Numbered from the stretch's first letter, positions 31,445-43,306 are shown. The stretch is 64,000 nucleotides of DNA from Fusarium oxysporum f. sp. lycopersici 4287 (GCF_000149955.1 NC_030988.1:1250167-1314166); one strand, 5' to 3'. A program made the numbers and translations. Notes: a model not told the origin generated them from the letters alone.

Positions 31445-34400
31445 CAGACCTGCGTATTTGGATATGATATATCGATATCAACTGTGCTATCTGGATATAT
31501 CGATATTGATATATATCGATATCGATATAACTCTCTGCCTCTTAAATTGATATCGAGATTGATATCCACCTAAATACCGCTCTCTGATTAGCTGAAAAGA
31601 TCTTATCAATCGATTAGATGATGAAAAGGCTTCTGTCGCATATCACCACTAGGTTCGTGCGACTGGATATGAAACACGGGGCGTACCTTGGGGTCGCGTA
31701 TCCGGTTTCACATCTGGCCTGTCGCATAATCCTAACATGGGCTCAAATAGCTGTTCCCGAACACATGGCTGTTCGATTTCTTTTGTTCTTTAGATAACTC
31801 TCATCAATTGACGGGTGCCATCAATGATCCCTGTGGAGCCAATTGTCTGACAACTTCTCTCAATTTCAACATCAGCACCACCATCTCAGTACTCGTTCAA
31901 ACGGCCCTAGGTATTCTAGCATAATTAGCTTATCCAGGTGATTTATCGACCATGGCATCATCTCAGACCACCGCCGCCTCTACGCCCTCGATTTCGGACC
32001 AGCCCATTACTGGGACGTCTCTGGACTTTTCTCTCTTCTTCAAAGCAACGTATCCTGATGAGGACACCCAGAACACCACCGGCGGGTCACGTAAGCGCAA
32101 ATCCAGGGGTATGGTGATGTATCGATGCCTCCATTGCCCTGCCGATAAGCCCTGGGCGAATCGGAAGCGGGACAACGCATGGCATCACGCCCGGCGGTGC
32201 CATGCCGATATTATCTCTTCCCTCGATCGCACGCTCATTGGGGGCAGTTCTGATGTCCTAGATGATGAAAGGGAAGCCACACGCCCTCGGATTGATGCTT
32301 TCTTTCCCTCTCGTTACTCGGATGTCTCTCTCCGCCGTATGTTCAACCGCGATCGGTATTTAGATGCAATAATCAGCCTAATCACACGCCGCCGGCTTGC
32401 CTTCTCAGCAATTAACTGGGATGAGATGCAAGAGATTATGCTAGCAGCTAATCCTGCTATAGAGGACCTTTTAGTGACCAACCGAAGTGCTCTAATGCGA
32501 CTAATTGATGCCACATATGAGTTATATTCTTCTCAGCTCATGGCAACTCTTGAAGCTTCCATCTCAAAGATCCATATCCTCTCTGATCTCTGGACATCGC
32601 CCCATCGCCATGGGATACTCGCCATCTCTGCGCGATGGGTTGATCAGGATTATCGGCCACAAAGGGCACTGCTAGCGATGCCGGAATGTCGCTATAGCCA
32701 TAGTGGTGAAACCCAGGCATCTTTAATTATCGATACACTGGCAAAGTACGGCATTGCTTCTAAAGTGGGCTACCATGTAGGGGATAATGCCACTTCAAAT
32801 GATACCTGCTTGTCTTATCTCTCACGGCGGTTACGAGACGACTATGGGGTACGATAGCCCTTCCCTTATCTCTGGATTAGGATTAATCGGTTGCTAGTTG
32901 ACGTTTGATCCCTCTAAGCGCCGTATCCGCTGCGTCGCCCACATTATTAACCTATCCCTCCAAGCATTTCTTCTCGCGTCTTCGAAAGAGGCACTAATCG
33001 CCGCTCTTGATGCCATCGATGATACCTCAAACGATCAGTTGTTTGCACAGTTCTACGACACCTTGCACGACGCCGGACAGACAACAAGAACAGATGAAGC
33101 CCATCAGAGAAGAAGAGCTTCGCGAAGAGGCAATCGCATACTTGAGAACTTCACTGGATGGCAGCATATCGTGCCCCTACGGAAAGTACACAACATCGCG
33201 GTCTGGATACGTAAATCTACGCTTCATACGGCTATATGGGACGATGAAATAAAGCTCCGACTAGGTATAGATAATGCCACACGCTGGAATTCATGGTATC
33301 GATTGTTGGATAATTTTCTGCGTTATCAATCCCGTGTAAAACAGTTCCTAATTGACCATGATAGAGAGCTTCAAGACGATATCCTACTAGCTTCAGAGTG
33401 GGAGTTTATTGAACGGACGCATCGTTTCCTACAGCCGTTTGCCTCAGCTACGTTGTTGGCCGAAGGGGCGCGATCTACACTCTCCCAATCACTCTCGATA
33501 ATGGATGTTTTATTGCGACAGTACGAGAAGTATAAGGTCGGTGGCGATGTTTTTTCTTTTATCTAATTGATCGGCTAACTAATTGTCTTATTTAGGAGCT
33601 TTATAGTTCAAAGGAAAACCATGATCCCCACATGGTACACTGCATCGATATGGGCTGGTTTGTACTTAATAAGTACTACACCTTATCAGACCAGACACCT
33701 GTATATGCCGCCGCACTCCTTCTCGATCCCTCGAAACGAAAAAAATACATTGAGCGGAATTGGGAAGAATCCTGGCACGCGCCTGCTATTGCTGCTGCCC
33801 AGCAAATTTGGCTAGATGAATATAATGCCGCGCCAATCCCAGAATCCTTGCGGGTGCCTCTAGATGTGTCCTCTTCCTCTGGGAGGCAGCACAACGAGCT
33901 GGATGAGTTGTTGAGCGATATTGCTGTTACTGGTCCTATCTTAGACGACGCCGATGACTTCGAAACCTTTATTGATGCACCACCGACCCGAATAACTGGC
34001 TCTCCTCTCCAGTGGTGGCTACATCGAGATCAAAGGAAAGCATATCCGCGGTTATCCCGCATGGCAATTGATATCCTCTCAATCCCTCCTGAATCATCTG
34101 ATGTTGAGTCTCACTTCTCATCGGCGCGGCGTACGCTATCATGGGATAGAGAGAGCATGACCTGCGAGAACCTGGCGAAGGTTGAGTGTGTGGGCAACTG
34201 GATGCGCGAGGGTATCATTGTACCCAAGTCTCACGGTGGCAGGGGCGTTATTTCCAGCGTTGCTGTTGAATTTAGCGTTGAAACAGAGGCAGAGGACTTT
34301 CTAGATTAGGGTACTTTCTTGTTCTTTCTTCTAGCCTACAAGAATTATATGTGGTTTATCTGGATATCAACCTTGCTAAAGCGGCTATGTGGCTGTATGG

Positions 34401-34501
34401 ATATCTACCTGGATATATCGATATCCAGATAATTTCTCCCACTTATCTGGATATCGATATAAGGGCCAGAATTTCGGTGGATATCGATATACGCAGGTCT
34501 G
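31445..34501 (+). mobile_element. Apparently intact hAT element (3,057 bp) inserted in the Helitron
   Basis: Perfect 8-bp duplications GCGGCTAG at 31437-31444 and 34502-34509. TIRs are CAGACCTGCGTAT and ATACGCAGGTCTG. Both subterminal regions are packed with GATATC and ATCGATAT palindromes, probably transposase-binding repeats. Removing the element and one duplication rejoins the Helitron frame as DDWLAA-TEPERM. The identical duplications and open transposase imply a young insertion. Confidence 0.93.
31952..34309 (+). CDS. hAT transposase, full length
   Basis: Three exons (31952-32848, 32898-33536, 33596-34309) with two introns of 49 and 59 nt, both phase 0 with GT...TAG ends, give 749 residues. 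A BED-like zinc finger is at residues about 52-85 (YRCLHCPADKPWANRKRDNA with HHARRCH). The RNase-H-like core has ILSDLWTSPHRHG (first Asp), YHVGDNATSNDTCL (second Asp) and CVAHIINLSLQAFLL. The hAT C-terminal dimerisation region has WWLHRDQRKAYPRLSRMAID and SSDVESHFSSARRTLS. No stop or frameshift was found, so the protein could be active. It occupies most of a terminally complete element. Confidence 0.9.
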
Positions 34502-37410
34502 GCGGCTAGCCAGTCGTCATACTGGGGCATGTGCTGGTAGAGACTCCGCCAGTGTAAATCTGCCGGGCTAAACGTGATGAATGCACCAGGACAACCAAGG
34601 TTATAGGCATAGGCCTCGAGGTCCTGCCTCTTTTTGTTCCAGAATGGACGCGTACCGCGAATAGACACCGCATGCCTTGTGATCGAGTTGATCAGCGCCT
34701 GCGCCTCGGGGTCCTCGCTGTGTTCCAGCGCCTGAATAAGTTGCTCTCGCGTCAGCGGCTGCTGTCTCCCATCATGTTGCTTCACGAAGAATCTGGACCG
34801 CGAACGTGCTTGTGACCGCATTAGCGTGTTGAAGGCGACGAAGCGGAAGGTCGGGTGGCGTGCAAAACGCCCGTCGTGCCAGCGCATCGCGTGCTCGACG
34901 TAATCCTTGTAATCAATGGAGCGCAATCGAGGTTCAACAAAGTCGGCTCTACCGTCAGGAAAGAGGCAGGGAAACGCCAAGGAGAGTAGGGCATGAGAGC
35001 GATTGAACTCATTAATGGGTGTGTGTCGTATATTCGGGAGCTGCAGCTCGTGTTGCGCCTGCGCCTGGAAGCTTGTGGAAAGCTCTGAATCAGCTTCCGA
35101 CTCTCCGGCGAGAATAGACCGCAGAGCATCGAGCTCCGTGTCCTTTGCCAACATGTCTGGCACTGCAGCCTCGTCCTCCAGGTCAGGCTCTGCCTCCTGA
35201 TCTTCCTCGGGTCCAACATCCGCAGCCTCCACCTGACTCTGGGGGATGGCATCCAGGACATTGCCATCTTGGGGCAATTGATTTAGCCTCTCTTCGTCGA
35301 TGACGACGCATCGATACCCAGGATGATGGCGCCGGAGGTAGTCTAGCCATATGACAACCGGCTGGCGGCGGACACGGAACTGGCGGGTGAATTGCCGACT
35401 AAGAATTGCGTGGGACGACGTATTGGCAGGACGTAGTAATACAATGTTCAACTCCTGCGGCAGAAGCGGGAGCTGGTTGTACACTAAGCCAACCTCACGG
35501 AGAAAGTGAACTACGTGCCCCCGATACTTGTACTGCTGCCCTCGCACAAGCATAATGTTCACGTGGACGTGAACACGAGCAATCAAAGACTCTTCGGTAG
35601 GCGTAAGCTGGGGCAACCGGGCCGGTACAGGGCCAAAGTCGAGCTGATTATCCGCAGAGAAGAAGTACGGCTCGTCGGGGTGGCGTTTCTCATCTTTTCG
35701 ATAACAACGCGCACAAATGCCATCGCAATCGATCTTCATCTGGAACCAACACTCCCGGCATCGACCGCAAAACTGCATTTGGTCATTGTCCAGCTTTGTC
35801 CAGAACTCGCGGAGGATTGCCTTATCGCGACCAGTCAAGGCGCAAGCCTCAAGGTCGCCATTCCACACCGGATCTTGCGCATGAAAGACCGCCGATTCTT
35901 CAGGTGGAATTATCACTGGACTCCGAATACGCCGTGGCGGCATCGACGATCGAGTTTGCCTTCGAGATTTTCTTGGCCGCCCTCCTGTACCAGGGGCAGG
36001 ACCACGGCGACCACGCCTTAGCTGTGCGGAAGGCTGCCGCAAGCGATGGCGAAGAGGGCTTCCATCCACGCAATCATTATCGTCGTTCTCGTCTTCGTCC
36101 CCTAGATCGGAATCAGACTCTACCCCTAATTGTTTGAGGTACCTCCGTGGTCGATCAGGTGAAAGCAGCAAGTTGAAATAGTCATCGGCGTCAATATCAG
36201 ATTCAGAGAACTGTCCCCTGTCATCCCCTTCCTTGATTATCCCATCCCCATCTAGAAACCCACTCGGTCGTAGTTGATCTTGACTCCCATCTACGTTCCG
36301 TGGTTAGCCTGAACAAACTACTGGGGCCACAGAACAAGGATACCTTCTCCAGGACCCTCAAAATCTTCCAAGAAGCCAAGTTGAGATATTGTGGGAGTCA
36401 GTGACACAGTCTCCCCTGCACGGCGTCGTGAACGATGGTCGCGCTGGATAACAGCCAGCTTGGCCCTCGCCCCAGCCTTCAAGGAATCATCTTGCGAGTC
36501 CTTCCCCCCCTTGTGGAACCTGGTGGCCAAGTAAGGGTAATCCACACCAGGTGTGCTGCTTCGAAGAGTAGATGGATCAGAATGTGAGACGAGTGGATGG
36601 GTCGTTGGCTGCACAGGCGGTGACGGAGCTAGAGCCCGGAAGAGCCGCGAGCTTTGTTGGGTTGGTGGAATTGGCGTCCCTAGCACTACGTGCGGCTGGC
36701 TAATTGACTCTCCGAATAAACTCCTAGCTGTATGAAGTTGCCGTAGCTTCTCTGGCGATGTAGGCTGGGTTCCGGATCTCTCGTTGGGAGGCGATAGGCC
36801 AGCATCTCCTTCGGTTCTCTTCGTGGCAGGTCTGCCAGGTGAGGATGGACGAAGTGCAATGTTCCGCAGCGTCTGGAGCACGACTTTGGATCTAGAATGC
36901 TTCATTTGATGAGGGTTAAGAGACTTATAGACGAGGAAGGCAGAACTTACATGAGAAACGCGCTGGTTACGGCAGTCTATGCATTGCTTAGTTTGCCCAG
37001 CAGACTGCCTCTTTGCTCTGAAGGCACTCTCCGGTCTCTCCTCCCCACAACGAGCACAAACAACGAAGAGTAAATCAGTAGAGAGCTCTTCGGGGTTGAG
37101 ACCGATATCCATTACTCAATCAACGAGGCCATATCGAGACCTGTCGAATTGGGGAGATGAATTGAACGCGTGGTACTGGCACAGTACTGAGTAAACAAAC
37201 AATTCCAAATGGACGCAAGCTGCCGGCACTCCGCGTGAGCCTTTCAGGGGCCAGCACCGATTGGCCCCACTCTTTTGGTGCCATCAGCCAGTTGCGCGTT
37301 CTTTCGCGGCTGGCCATACAAAATCTGGACCAATCAGATTCCGAGAAACTTATTTATCCCTGTCTGCACCAAACCCTCATTACTCGGGAAAACTTATGAA
37401 TTAATGTAGA

Positions 37411-38296
37411 GTCAGCCTTCGGCTGAATTAACTTTGATCATGATGTGAGGGGAAACCTTGGTACTTCCAACAAAAGCACATCGCGAATGGGACCCTATAT
37501 TGTTTCGCCGAGAGTGCGTGTTTTTGAAAGGTGGGTGGCTATTTCTAGCAGCTCATCGTACATGCTAGGAGTAGGATGACTTCTTGGCTAACCTGATGCG
37601 CAGGCAACGGGGCTGATGTCAGTAGGCCCTTCTTCAGGCCTTTGAGAAAAGTAGTCAACAGTTGGCCCAGTTCCGGGCTGGCGTGCTTCGCATCAAGAAC
37701 AAAACAAACTCAGAGTCCTAACTGACAAAGCCCAAAGGGACGATGCGCATGATGCGGGCCATTGCCACCATTTCTAGACCTCCAACAGGAACAGGCACTT
37801 CTTTGGAAGCAGGAGGGCTCCAATATCTTAGAGGCGAACGAAAATATTAATGCGGTTCTCTGGGGCGCAAGTTATCGGACCTCCACAAAATGACAGAGCA
37901 TTGGGCATCGATGATGGAGTCGTGAAGTTTAACAGAGAGTACGATCGCTTACTCGGTGCAGAAGCATACCGGTATTTGATACCCCAGCCTGGTTACCAAC
38001 TGAGCTGTGCTTCGATACCAACTTGGCGCCACCGCGCAATCGATGTCGATTCCACCTGGCCGAATGTGCATCCATACATACATTCCATATATAAAGAACC
38101 CCCCTCAGCCTACACCGCCGGTCGGACCCTAATAACACAAACACCGATCTCAGCTTCTTCTCAACGCTTCCAGCGCTTCCTTTGGCTTCCTGCCATCGAG
38201 GTAAGGCGCGCGATGCCAGCATCAGCTGTCAGGTCTATCAACTCAAAGGCTTCCTGCCATCACCCTACTTCGCCAATCTTTTATGGTAAAACCAAG
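37411..38296. other. No supportable gene; possible orphan promoter
   Basis: About 890 bp. A TATA-like CATATATAAAGAACC at about 38087 precedes CT-rich sequence, like a fungal promoter, and the sequence is interrupted at 38297 by retroposon C. The 164-codon frame at 37850-38344 runs into the retroposon and shows no family features. A truncated host gene is possible but unproven. Confidence 0.35.
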
Positions 38297-39347
38297 CCCA
38301 CAACTCTCTCCTGTGAAATATTTTGCCTTGGCACCCGCTGTTAGCGTTCTGCTAGGGCAGAAAATTTTTACAGGCCAAAATGGCAACAAAAGCAGCTGCG
38401 GGACTAGCGGGACCCTAACAGTCGCTGGAAGAAAGGGATTCAGAGAGTTGACCTTTCTTCGTGATGAGTGTCCTCAACGACACTGAGTTTCGCGAGCTCT
38501 TGGCATCGCCTCCGGGCTCTATTTTATATGTGGCATTTCTGGCTTCTTCATACCTCGACATTTCAGCTTCGCGAGCCTGCGACATTCCGGCCTCTGTGCC
38601 CCTCGACTTCCCGTACGACCGACTTCTGCAGCTTCGGCTGCCCTACATGGCTCGCTGCCCTCTTTGCAGCCTCGGCTGCTGCCTGGAACACAACCTGGCT
38701 TCGACAATCTGTCGCACTGGCTGAGACCACTAGACAAAACCGCTGGGTCGAAACGGTACAGAGCTTACCTGGAGACCGTGGAATGAGGCGACTACCTCGT
38801 CCACAGAGCAGCGTTCTAGCCGCCTTGGGGTTTTCTCCTGCAAGGGTTTTCCCCAAGGATGCACGGTTCTAGGGTTGCAGCTACTGGAGATCTTAGGGGT
38901 TCATGGACTTCCTGCCTCAGGGTATGGAAAGCCACTTGATCTATCTGTGCAAGAGAATTCTAGGCTGGAGAGGAATAGATCCCGCTGACGGGATGACCTC
39001 TTGAAAGTAAATGCGCCTTTGTGCCGATGATATGCTGGATGAACTAGATGGGAGACGCTGCTGGAGGGAAGCTCTGCTAAGATCAACTGTATTGATGTCC
39101 AATGGGACGTGCTTCACCGACAACTACTGTAAGGCTAGCTGCGGGTAGAAAGGTGCCTTTTGGGGGAATGAGTAGAGAAAAAGCTCGAGCATGTATAACG
39201 GCTCCGACGCAAAGGCCTTGCAGATGACCTGAGCGAGGATCAGCACGGCAGCGAGTTTAGATAGTTTAGCCCAGCACGTCCTGTGCTCCAGTAGGAGACT
39301 TTTCGGGGCCTACGGCCCCCCGGACGAAAAATACACATACATACATA
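38297..39347 (+). mobile_element. Noncoding retroposon, copy C, with stem-loop array
   Basis: Starts CAACTCTCTCCTGTGAAA and ends with CTCCAGTAGGAGA, a hairpin GGGGCCTACGGCCCC, GGACGAAAAATACAC and an ATAC-type tail, about 1.05 kb in all. Bases about 38480-38720 hold a stem-loop array homologous to copy D (GTTTCGCGAGC, GCTTCGCGAGCC, GCAGCTTCGGCTGC, GCAGCCTCGGCTGC). The ends resemble copies A and B, but the middle differs. No target duplication was found at the junctions, so the exact left edge is uncertain. No coding frame is credible. Confidence 0.7.
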
Positions 39348-39350
39348 CGA

Positions 39351-39710
39351 TTGTCTCAGCCGAAGACGGTTGCCAAGCAGTTGGAAAAGGCAGTCGTTGC
39401 AGCTTTACCTCCTAACCCGATTATTGAAGAACTGCCCAAGATCACCTGGAAGAACTGTCGCTTCGTCCAAGAAGATTCGCTGGCTCGAAAAGGTGCAAAG
39501 GGCAGGAAGAGCTGGATTAGGTCGCACGGGACCTTCCTTGTCGAACTGAACTATCAAGATCAACCGATTGGCCATATCTGGTGCTGCAATCGATGTGACA
39601 TGAAAGGCGCAGCGGAGTTCTTGGTGCAAGCCACGTCTTCCGCAGCAGATCATCTCCGAAAGCATGCACTTGTCCCGTTCAATATTGTTCACATGATACC
39701 CAGCAGCTGA
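39351..39710 (+). pseudogene. hAT transposase N-terminal fragment (BED finger)
   Basis: 119 codons, with PKITWKNCRFVQ, HGTFLVEL and a BED-like finger HIWCCNRCDMKGAAEF...ADHLRKHAL. It stops at 39708-39710 and nothing resembling the catalytic core follows. It abuts the tail of retroposon C on the left and an array of CTCTACCC repeats on the right. Confidence 0.6.
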
Positions 39711-39734
39711 CCGACCTGCATAAAGCTCACCGGA

Positions 39735-39815
39735 TCACCCCAGCCACTCTACCCGGGTAGAGTAGAAGAGATACCTCCTCTACCCAACCGGGTAGAGTGG
39801 GTAGAGCTCCCTCTA
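39735..39815. repeat. CTCTACCC/GGGTAGAG palindromic repeat at the regulator's stop codon
   Basis: The sequence alternates CTCTACCC and GGGTAGAG (for example CTCTACCCGGGTAGAG), typical of hAT subterminal arrays, and runs into CCCTCTACAATGCC, where CTA at 39813-39815 is the complement of the TAG stop of the transcription factor. A transposon end therefore seems to adjoin or form the 3' end of that gene. Confidence 0.55.
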
Positions 39816-42654
39816 CAATGCCCAAGTATGGCCATCACCCAGACTGGTACTAGCATCCATTGAGTATCCGCCATAGATAAATTGACGATCAAGCGGGTCG
39901 ATGTTCCCATTCGAGCCCTGCCCAAAGTTCATTGCAAACGGCTGCGGTGGGAAAAAGGTGGGCGTATGTGCATGGTGAGCAAATGAAGTCATATTAACCG
40001 GGCTCATAGGTAACATGGTGGTGCTAAAATCCGGGCTCTGCTGGTTTGATGCTGTGAGAGGGTTGAAGCCTGCTGAACCTGTAATTTGCAATCCCAAACC
40101 ACCTGAGAGCTTGCGTTCCTGGGAGACTGCGTCTGCATCTGTACTCTGCAACCAATCGAGATTCCGGTCAGACTGTGCTGGCATGTCAGTCTGTTTCTTG
40201 GCGTTTTGCTTTCGTTTCGGCGCTGCCGCGCTGATAGTATCCTTATTCTCAACCCTTTGCGGTGTTGGAAGCGTGAAGTATTCCTCCACTGATCGCAGTT
40301 CGGGATTCGCTTCGAGGACGCCGTCTGCTCCTGAATCCTTTCGTTTGTGAGTGGCAGGGTCCATAAACTCAGCGTGAGAAAGACCGCGAGGGTAACGGTT
40401 AAACCAGTCTCCGTATTGAAGGAAAGAAAGCTGTGTGGCTCGTTCTTCGACATTCGCACCAGCTCTCATAGCGTCCAAGACATTTTGATACTGAGTGCGA
40501 ACGTTCTCCACCATCCAGTGAAACATGCCCCAATACTTCTTCATTTTGTGAAGATACTTGACATTGGTGGTCAAATTGGCCTGGGCTGCTAGCTTCATGG
40601 ATGGATTGCGGGAGATAATACCCACGCTGTGAACTGTTGCCGAGGAAAAGGCGCAGTATCCAGCAAACGGAGCCGAAACAAAGCATCCCGACTGTTCAGC
40701 CTCACGAAGGAGCTCGGATATTCGGTTCGCAGCGTTGAAGGTCCTCTTGCTTGCTTCAAAGAAGAAATCATCATGTACACCATGTTGCTTTCGTGCTGAC
40801 ATAGCAGCTCGACTCACTAAGAGAATGTTATGCTGCAGGCAGATATGCATGAAAAGAAACTGGCTTGGCGTGTTCTCTGTCTTGTGGACCTCGAGGTTCT
40901 CTGCAGAGTACTTAAGTGACAAGGGCAGACTAGCTTCAAGGTTTACAGCATCATTGAGATGCTTCATGTGGTGAGACTCGTCTTCCCATAATGGATTGGG
41001 GTCTAGATCCTTACACCCTTGGCTCAGGTAGGTGGTGATCCGTCCCCATAAGGTAATGGCTCGAATCAGGAAAGCCGCAACTCCCATGTTCTCTCGTACA
41101 TCAGCGATTTGTCCGTCGTTGGGCGACGGCGGATGAGGTACTCGACCATCCAACATCTCGGTGGGCGCAGGCAGGCCGAATTGGAAATACTTTTCCTTTA
41201 CCGGCAGAGGAATCTGAATTGTATCCTCCCTGACGAACATGGGTCGATCTGTCCCAGAAGAGTTGAAGCGATCCATGAGAAAGCAGGCCCACATTATGCG
41301 TCGCCGAATCTCTCGATCAATGAAGCTGAGCTGTGTTTTGGTGCCATTACGGTCCAAGGGATCGTATTCCAAGTCTTTATGTAACTGGAGAGCGAAAGCC
41401 ATTCGGATAGCTTGTCCACCCAGGGCCCAGCTACGGCCGCCCTGGCACGTTCCAAATTCATGAAGGCCCAAAATGAGAAGACATGTCAGGATGGTGAGGT
41501 TTGGCCATTCGTATCGTCTGGTGCAAATATCTCGAGCGTGTGATGCCCATTCTTCACCGCGTAAGAATTCAGGCCCTGAAGAACTCACTAGAGGGCTTGA
41601 GGTAAAACGAGCAGCTACAGCGCACACTGTGAGAACAAGCACCGGAGGTAGTGTGCCATTTCTGTTGACAGTCAGCAGGATACGTGAGATTCAACCCAAA
41701 AAGAACTCACTTTAGCTTTCGCATATAGCTTGGCTTGTGTAGAAGATGGTAAGATTGACCATAGATGTTGTCGAAAAACACCTCTGCCAGATGCTCCTGT
41801 ATCTCCTTGGAGGGGAGTGCGTCGGTGCCTTCGTGTTGCAGCTTATTCTCCTCCCCTTCCTGGACTTGTAAGCTACTGGACCCATCATCGCCCTCAGTCT
41901 TTGGCTCCGAAGGCGCCTTCGCCCAAGCTTCCAGATCAGGCCCGAATGCTTCCTCGGCGCCGCGCTTCTTGGTTGGCTGACTGGAAGGTACAGTTCCTGG
42001 TATCGCCGGTTTGACCACGGGGCGAGTTACGGATGACGCGACTTCCTGATCCGATTTGGATATGGCCTCGATGACGCGTTCTTCCATGCGCTTCGGTCGC
42101 TTATCGAGCATAGCCATGCAATTTGTCCGAGGCGCAGCTTTCCGAGTCGTAACCTTATAGACACATGGGATATATGAGCGTAGACAGTGCTCGCAGGCGG
42201 GTTTCTCGCCTGAGCAACGGCTCTTCTTTCGGCGACATGCAACGCAAGCAAGCGGGAGGCGTTTTCTTTCCTTACCAGCCTTTGTCTTAAGTTCACTCCA
42301 CGCAGGTGTGGCATCGGCTTTATCCTCCTTAGGTTTACCACCTGGATCTATGCCACCCGCACGGCTACGGGAAGCCAAACCAAACTCATCGGTAGTCGGG
42401 TCTTCGGGGGCCTCGGATGCGGGAGATGTCCGATCTGGGTGGGCCTTGGAGCCTTCCATGCTCTGGTTGCGGTTGCCCGTAGGCAAGGTGCCGAACGGCA
42501 GACCGCTATGTGCAAGGCCAGAAATGGCCTGGTGCTGGGGAAGCGCAGTGGGAGATTGGAACGTGTGGGTGTGATCTACTAGGGAAACGAGAGAAGCCCG
42601 GACAGGAAGACCATAGTAAGCAAACGCAAAATCGTCGAAGTTTGTGAAATCCAT
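39813..42654 (-). CDS. Zn2Cys6 transcription factor with fungal_trans domain
   Basis: Two exons (42654-41711 and 41661-39813) around a 49-nt GTGAGT...CAG intron give about 930 residues. The frame is open to near 42830 without an ATG, so an upstream exon is possible; ATG at 42654 (MDFTNFDDFAFAYYG) is the first in frame. The binuclear cluster is CVACRRKKSRCSGEKPACEH with CLRSYIPC, near residues 135-165. The middle homology region includes LTVCAVAARFTSSPLV, CLLILGLHEFGTCQGGRSWA, MAFALQLHKD and IRRRIMWACFLMDRFNSSGT. The tail is Gln/Asn/Pro-rich. Members bind CGG-type sites and regulate carbon, nitrogen or secondary metabolism genes; the target set cannot be told here. No lesion is visible. Confidence 0.9.
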
Positions 42655-43090
42655 TAGGACGCTGTGAGAGGGAGGAGGTACAGCGTGCAATTCAGGAACG
42701 TCGCGATAGAGTTGAGGACCGGAATCGAAGGACTGTTGGGCATATTGAGGATTCAAAACGGCACGGCCGGACAGAGTTACGACGCGGCCACCCGAGGCCG
42801 AGAACGGATAGACGGAACGGACGGCCCGGCTGCCCTACATAGTTTCTTTTAGCAAAACTTTGACCTTTGCTGCCGAGGCACGGTTCGGTAATTTGGGCGG
42901 CAAGTGTTCAATGATATTGAATACGAGGCGTTGTGGTGGCCTCACACTGGCCTGCACTCCAGGGCGAATCAGCACTAGGTTTTTAAGACCACAATCAGAA
43001 TTCCTCGTCTTGTATATTCTAACTGCTTGTTTACATGCATTAATAACATAGAAACGCTTTTTTTCTGTTTAGATCTATGTTGCTGTTGTA
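42655..43090. other. Upstream region of the Zn2Cys6 gene
   Basis: The first 175 bp continue the open frame without ATG and may be a 5' exon or UTR. The remainder is the expected promoter side. No TATA-like box stands out. Confidence 0.4.
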
Positions 43091-43306
43091 CAGTTGGGGG
43101 GGGGGGGGGGCAAAAAGTATTCGCAGGTGTGTAAGTTGTGTTAGCTGCGCTAGTTAGTAGCTTACCTTAGCTTATGTACTTGAGACTAGGTTATCCCGCT
43201 GGTCTCGGTGTAATATAGGGTACTGAGGACCTGACAAGCTACCCCTAACTAGCTTCCGAGCAACAAACCTACCTACACACCTGCGAATACTTTTTGCATC
43301 CCACTG
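43091..43306. mobile_element. 216-bp mariner-type MITE with a 15-G tract
   Basis: The right TIR is CACCTGCGAATACTTTTTGC followed by ATCCCACTG. The left TIR, CAGT-G15-CAAAAAGTATTCGCAGG, has its GGGATG core replaced by a run of 15 G. Copy 2 at 53768-53983 has the same length and a normal end. The flanks are TA on the left and TG on the right. Confidence 0.8.

Larger units (their letters stand above)
28310..37112 (-). pseudogene. Helitron Rep-helicase gene, interrupted and frameshifted
   Basis: Exon 1 (37112-36344) encodes CARCGEERPESAF...CIDCRNQR, a zinc-binding N-terminus. A 53-nt intron (36291-36343) leads to 36290-34510, with a Cys cluster (CGRCRECWFQMKIDCDGICA) and the Helitron N-terminal domain (FRFVAFNTLMRSQARSRSRF), ending DDWLAA. 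After the hAT it resumes at 31436 (TEPERMALSRRL) with the Rep HUH motif GRGSPHNHGLYW and the Tyr motif ITYAAKYCSKSEKK. The PIF1-type helicase follows: HVDGGGGTGKSYLINLL, YLIIDEKSMLG, NILLVGDFFQLPP and ITVHKSQSITEDM. Two lesions beyond the insertion: one extra base near 30514 and an 11-C run (29654-29664) one base out of frame. The other exons are open, so loss of function looks recent. Confidence 0.85.
28260..37410 (-). mobile_element. Helitron, split by a hAT element
   Basis: The Rep-helicase gene fills most of it. The right (5') boundary is a guess at TCTACATTAA near 37410, and the left (3') boundary is a guess at GTAG after a 9-bp hairpin (ACCCCATGC at 28267-28275, GCATGGGGT at 28297-28305), as expected near Helitron 3' ends. 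Both termini need comparison with other copies. The hAT at 31445-34501 is inserted in the coding region. Confidence 0.6.

Noticed and set aside
37850..38344. 164-codon frame before retroposon C
   Set aside because: Runs across the retroposon border and shows no domain, signal or repeat.
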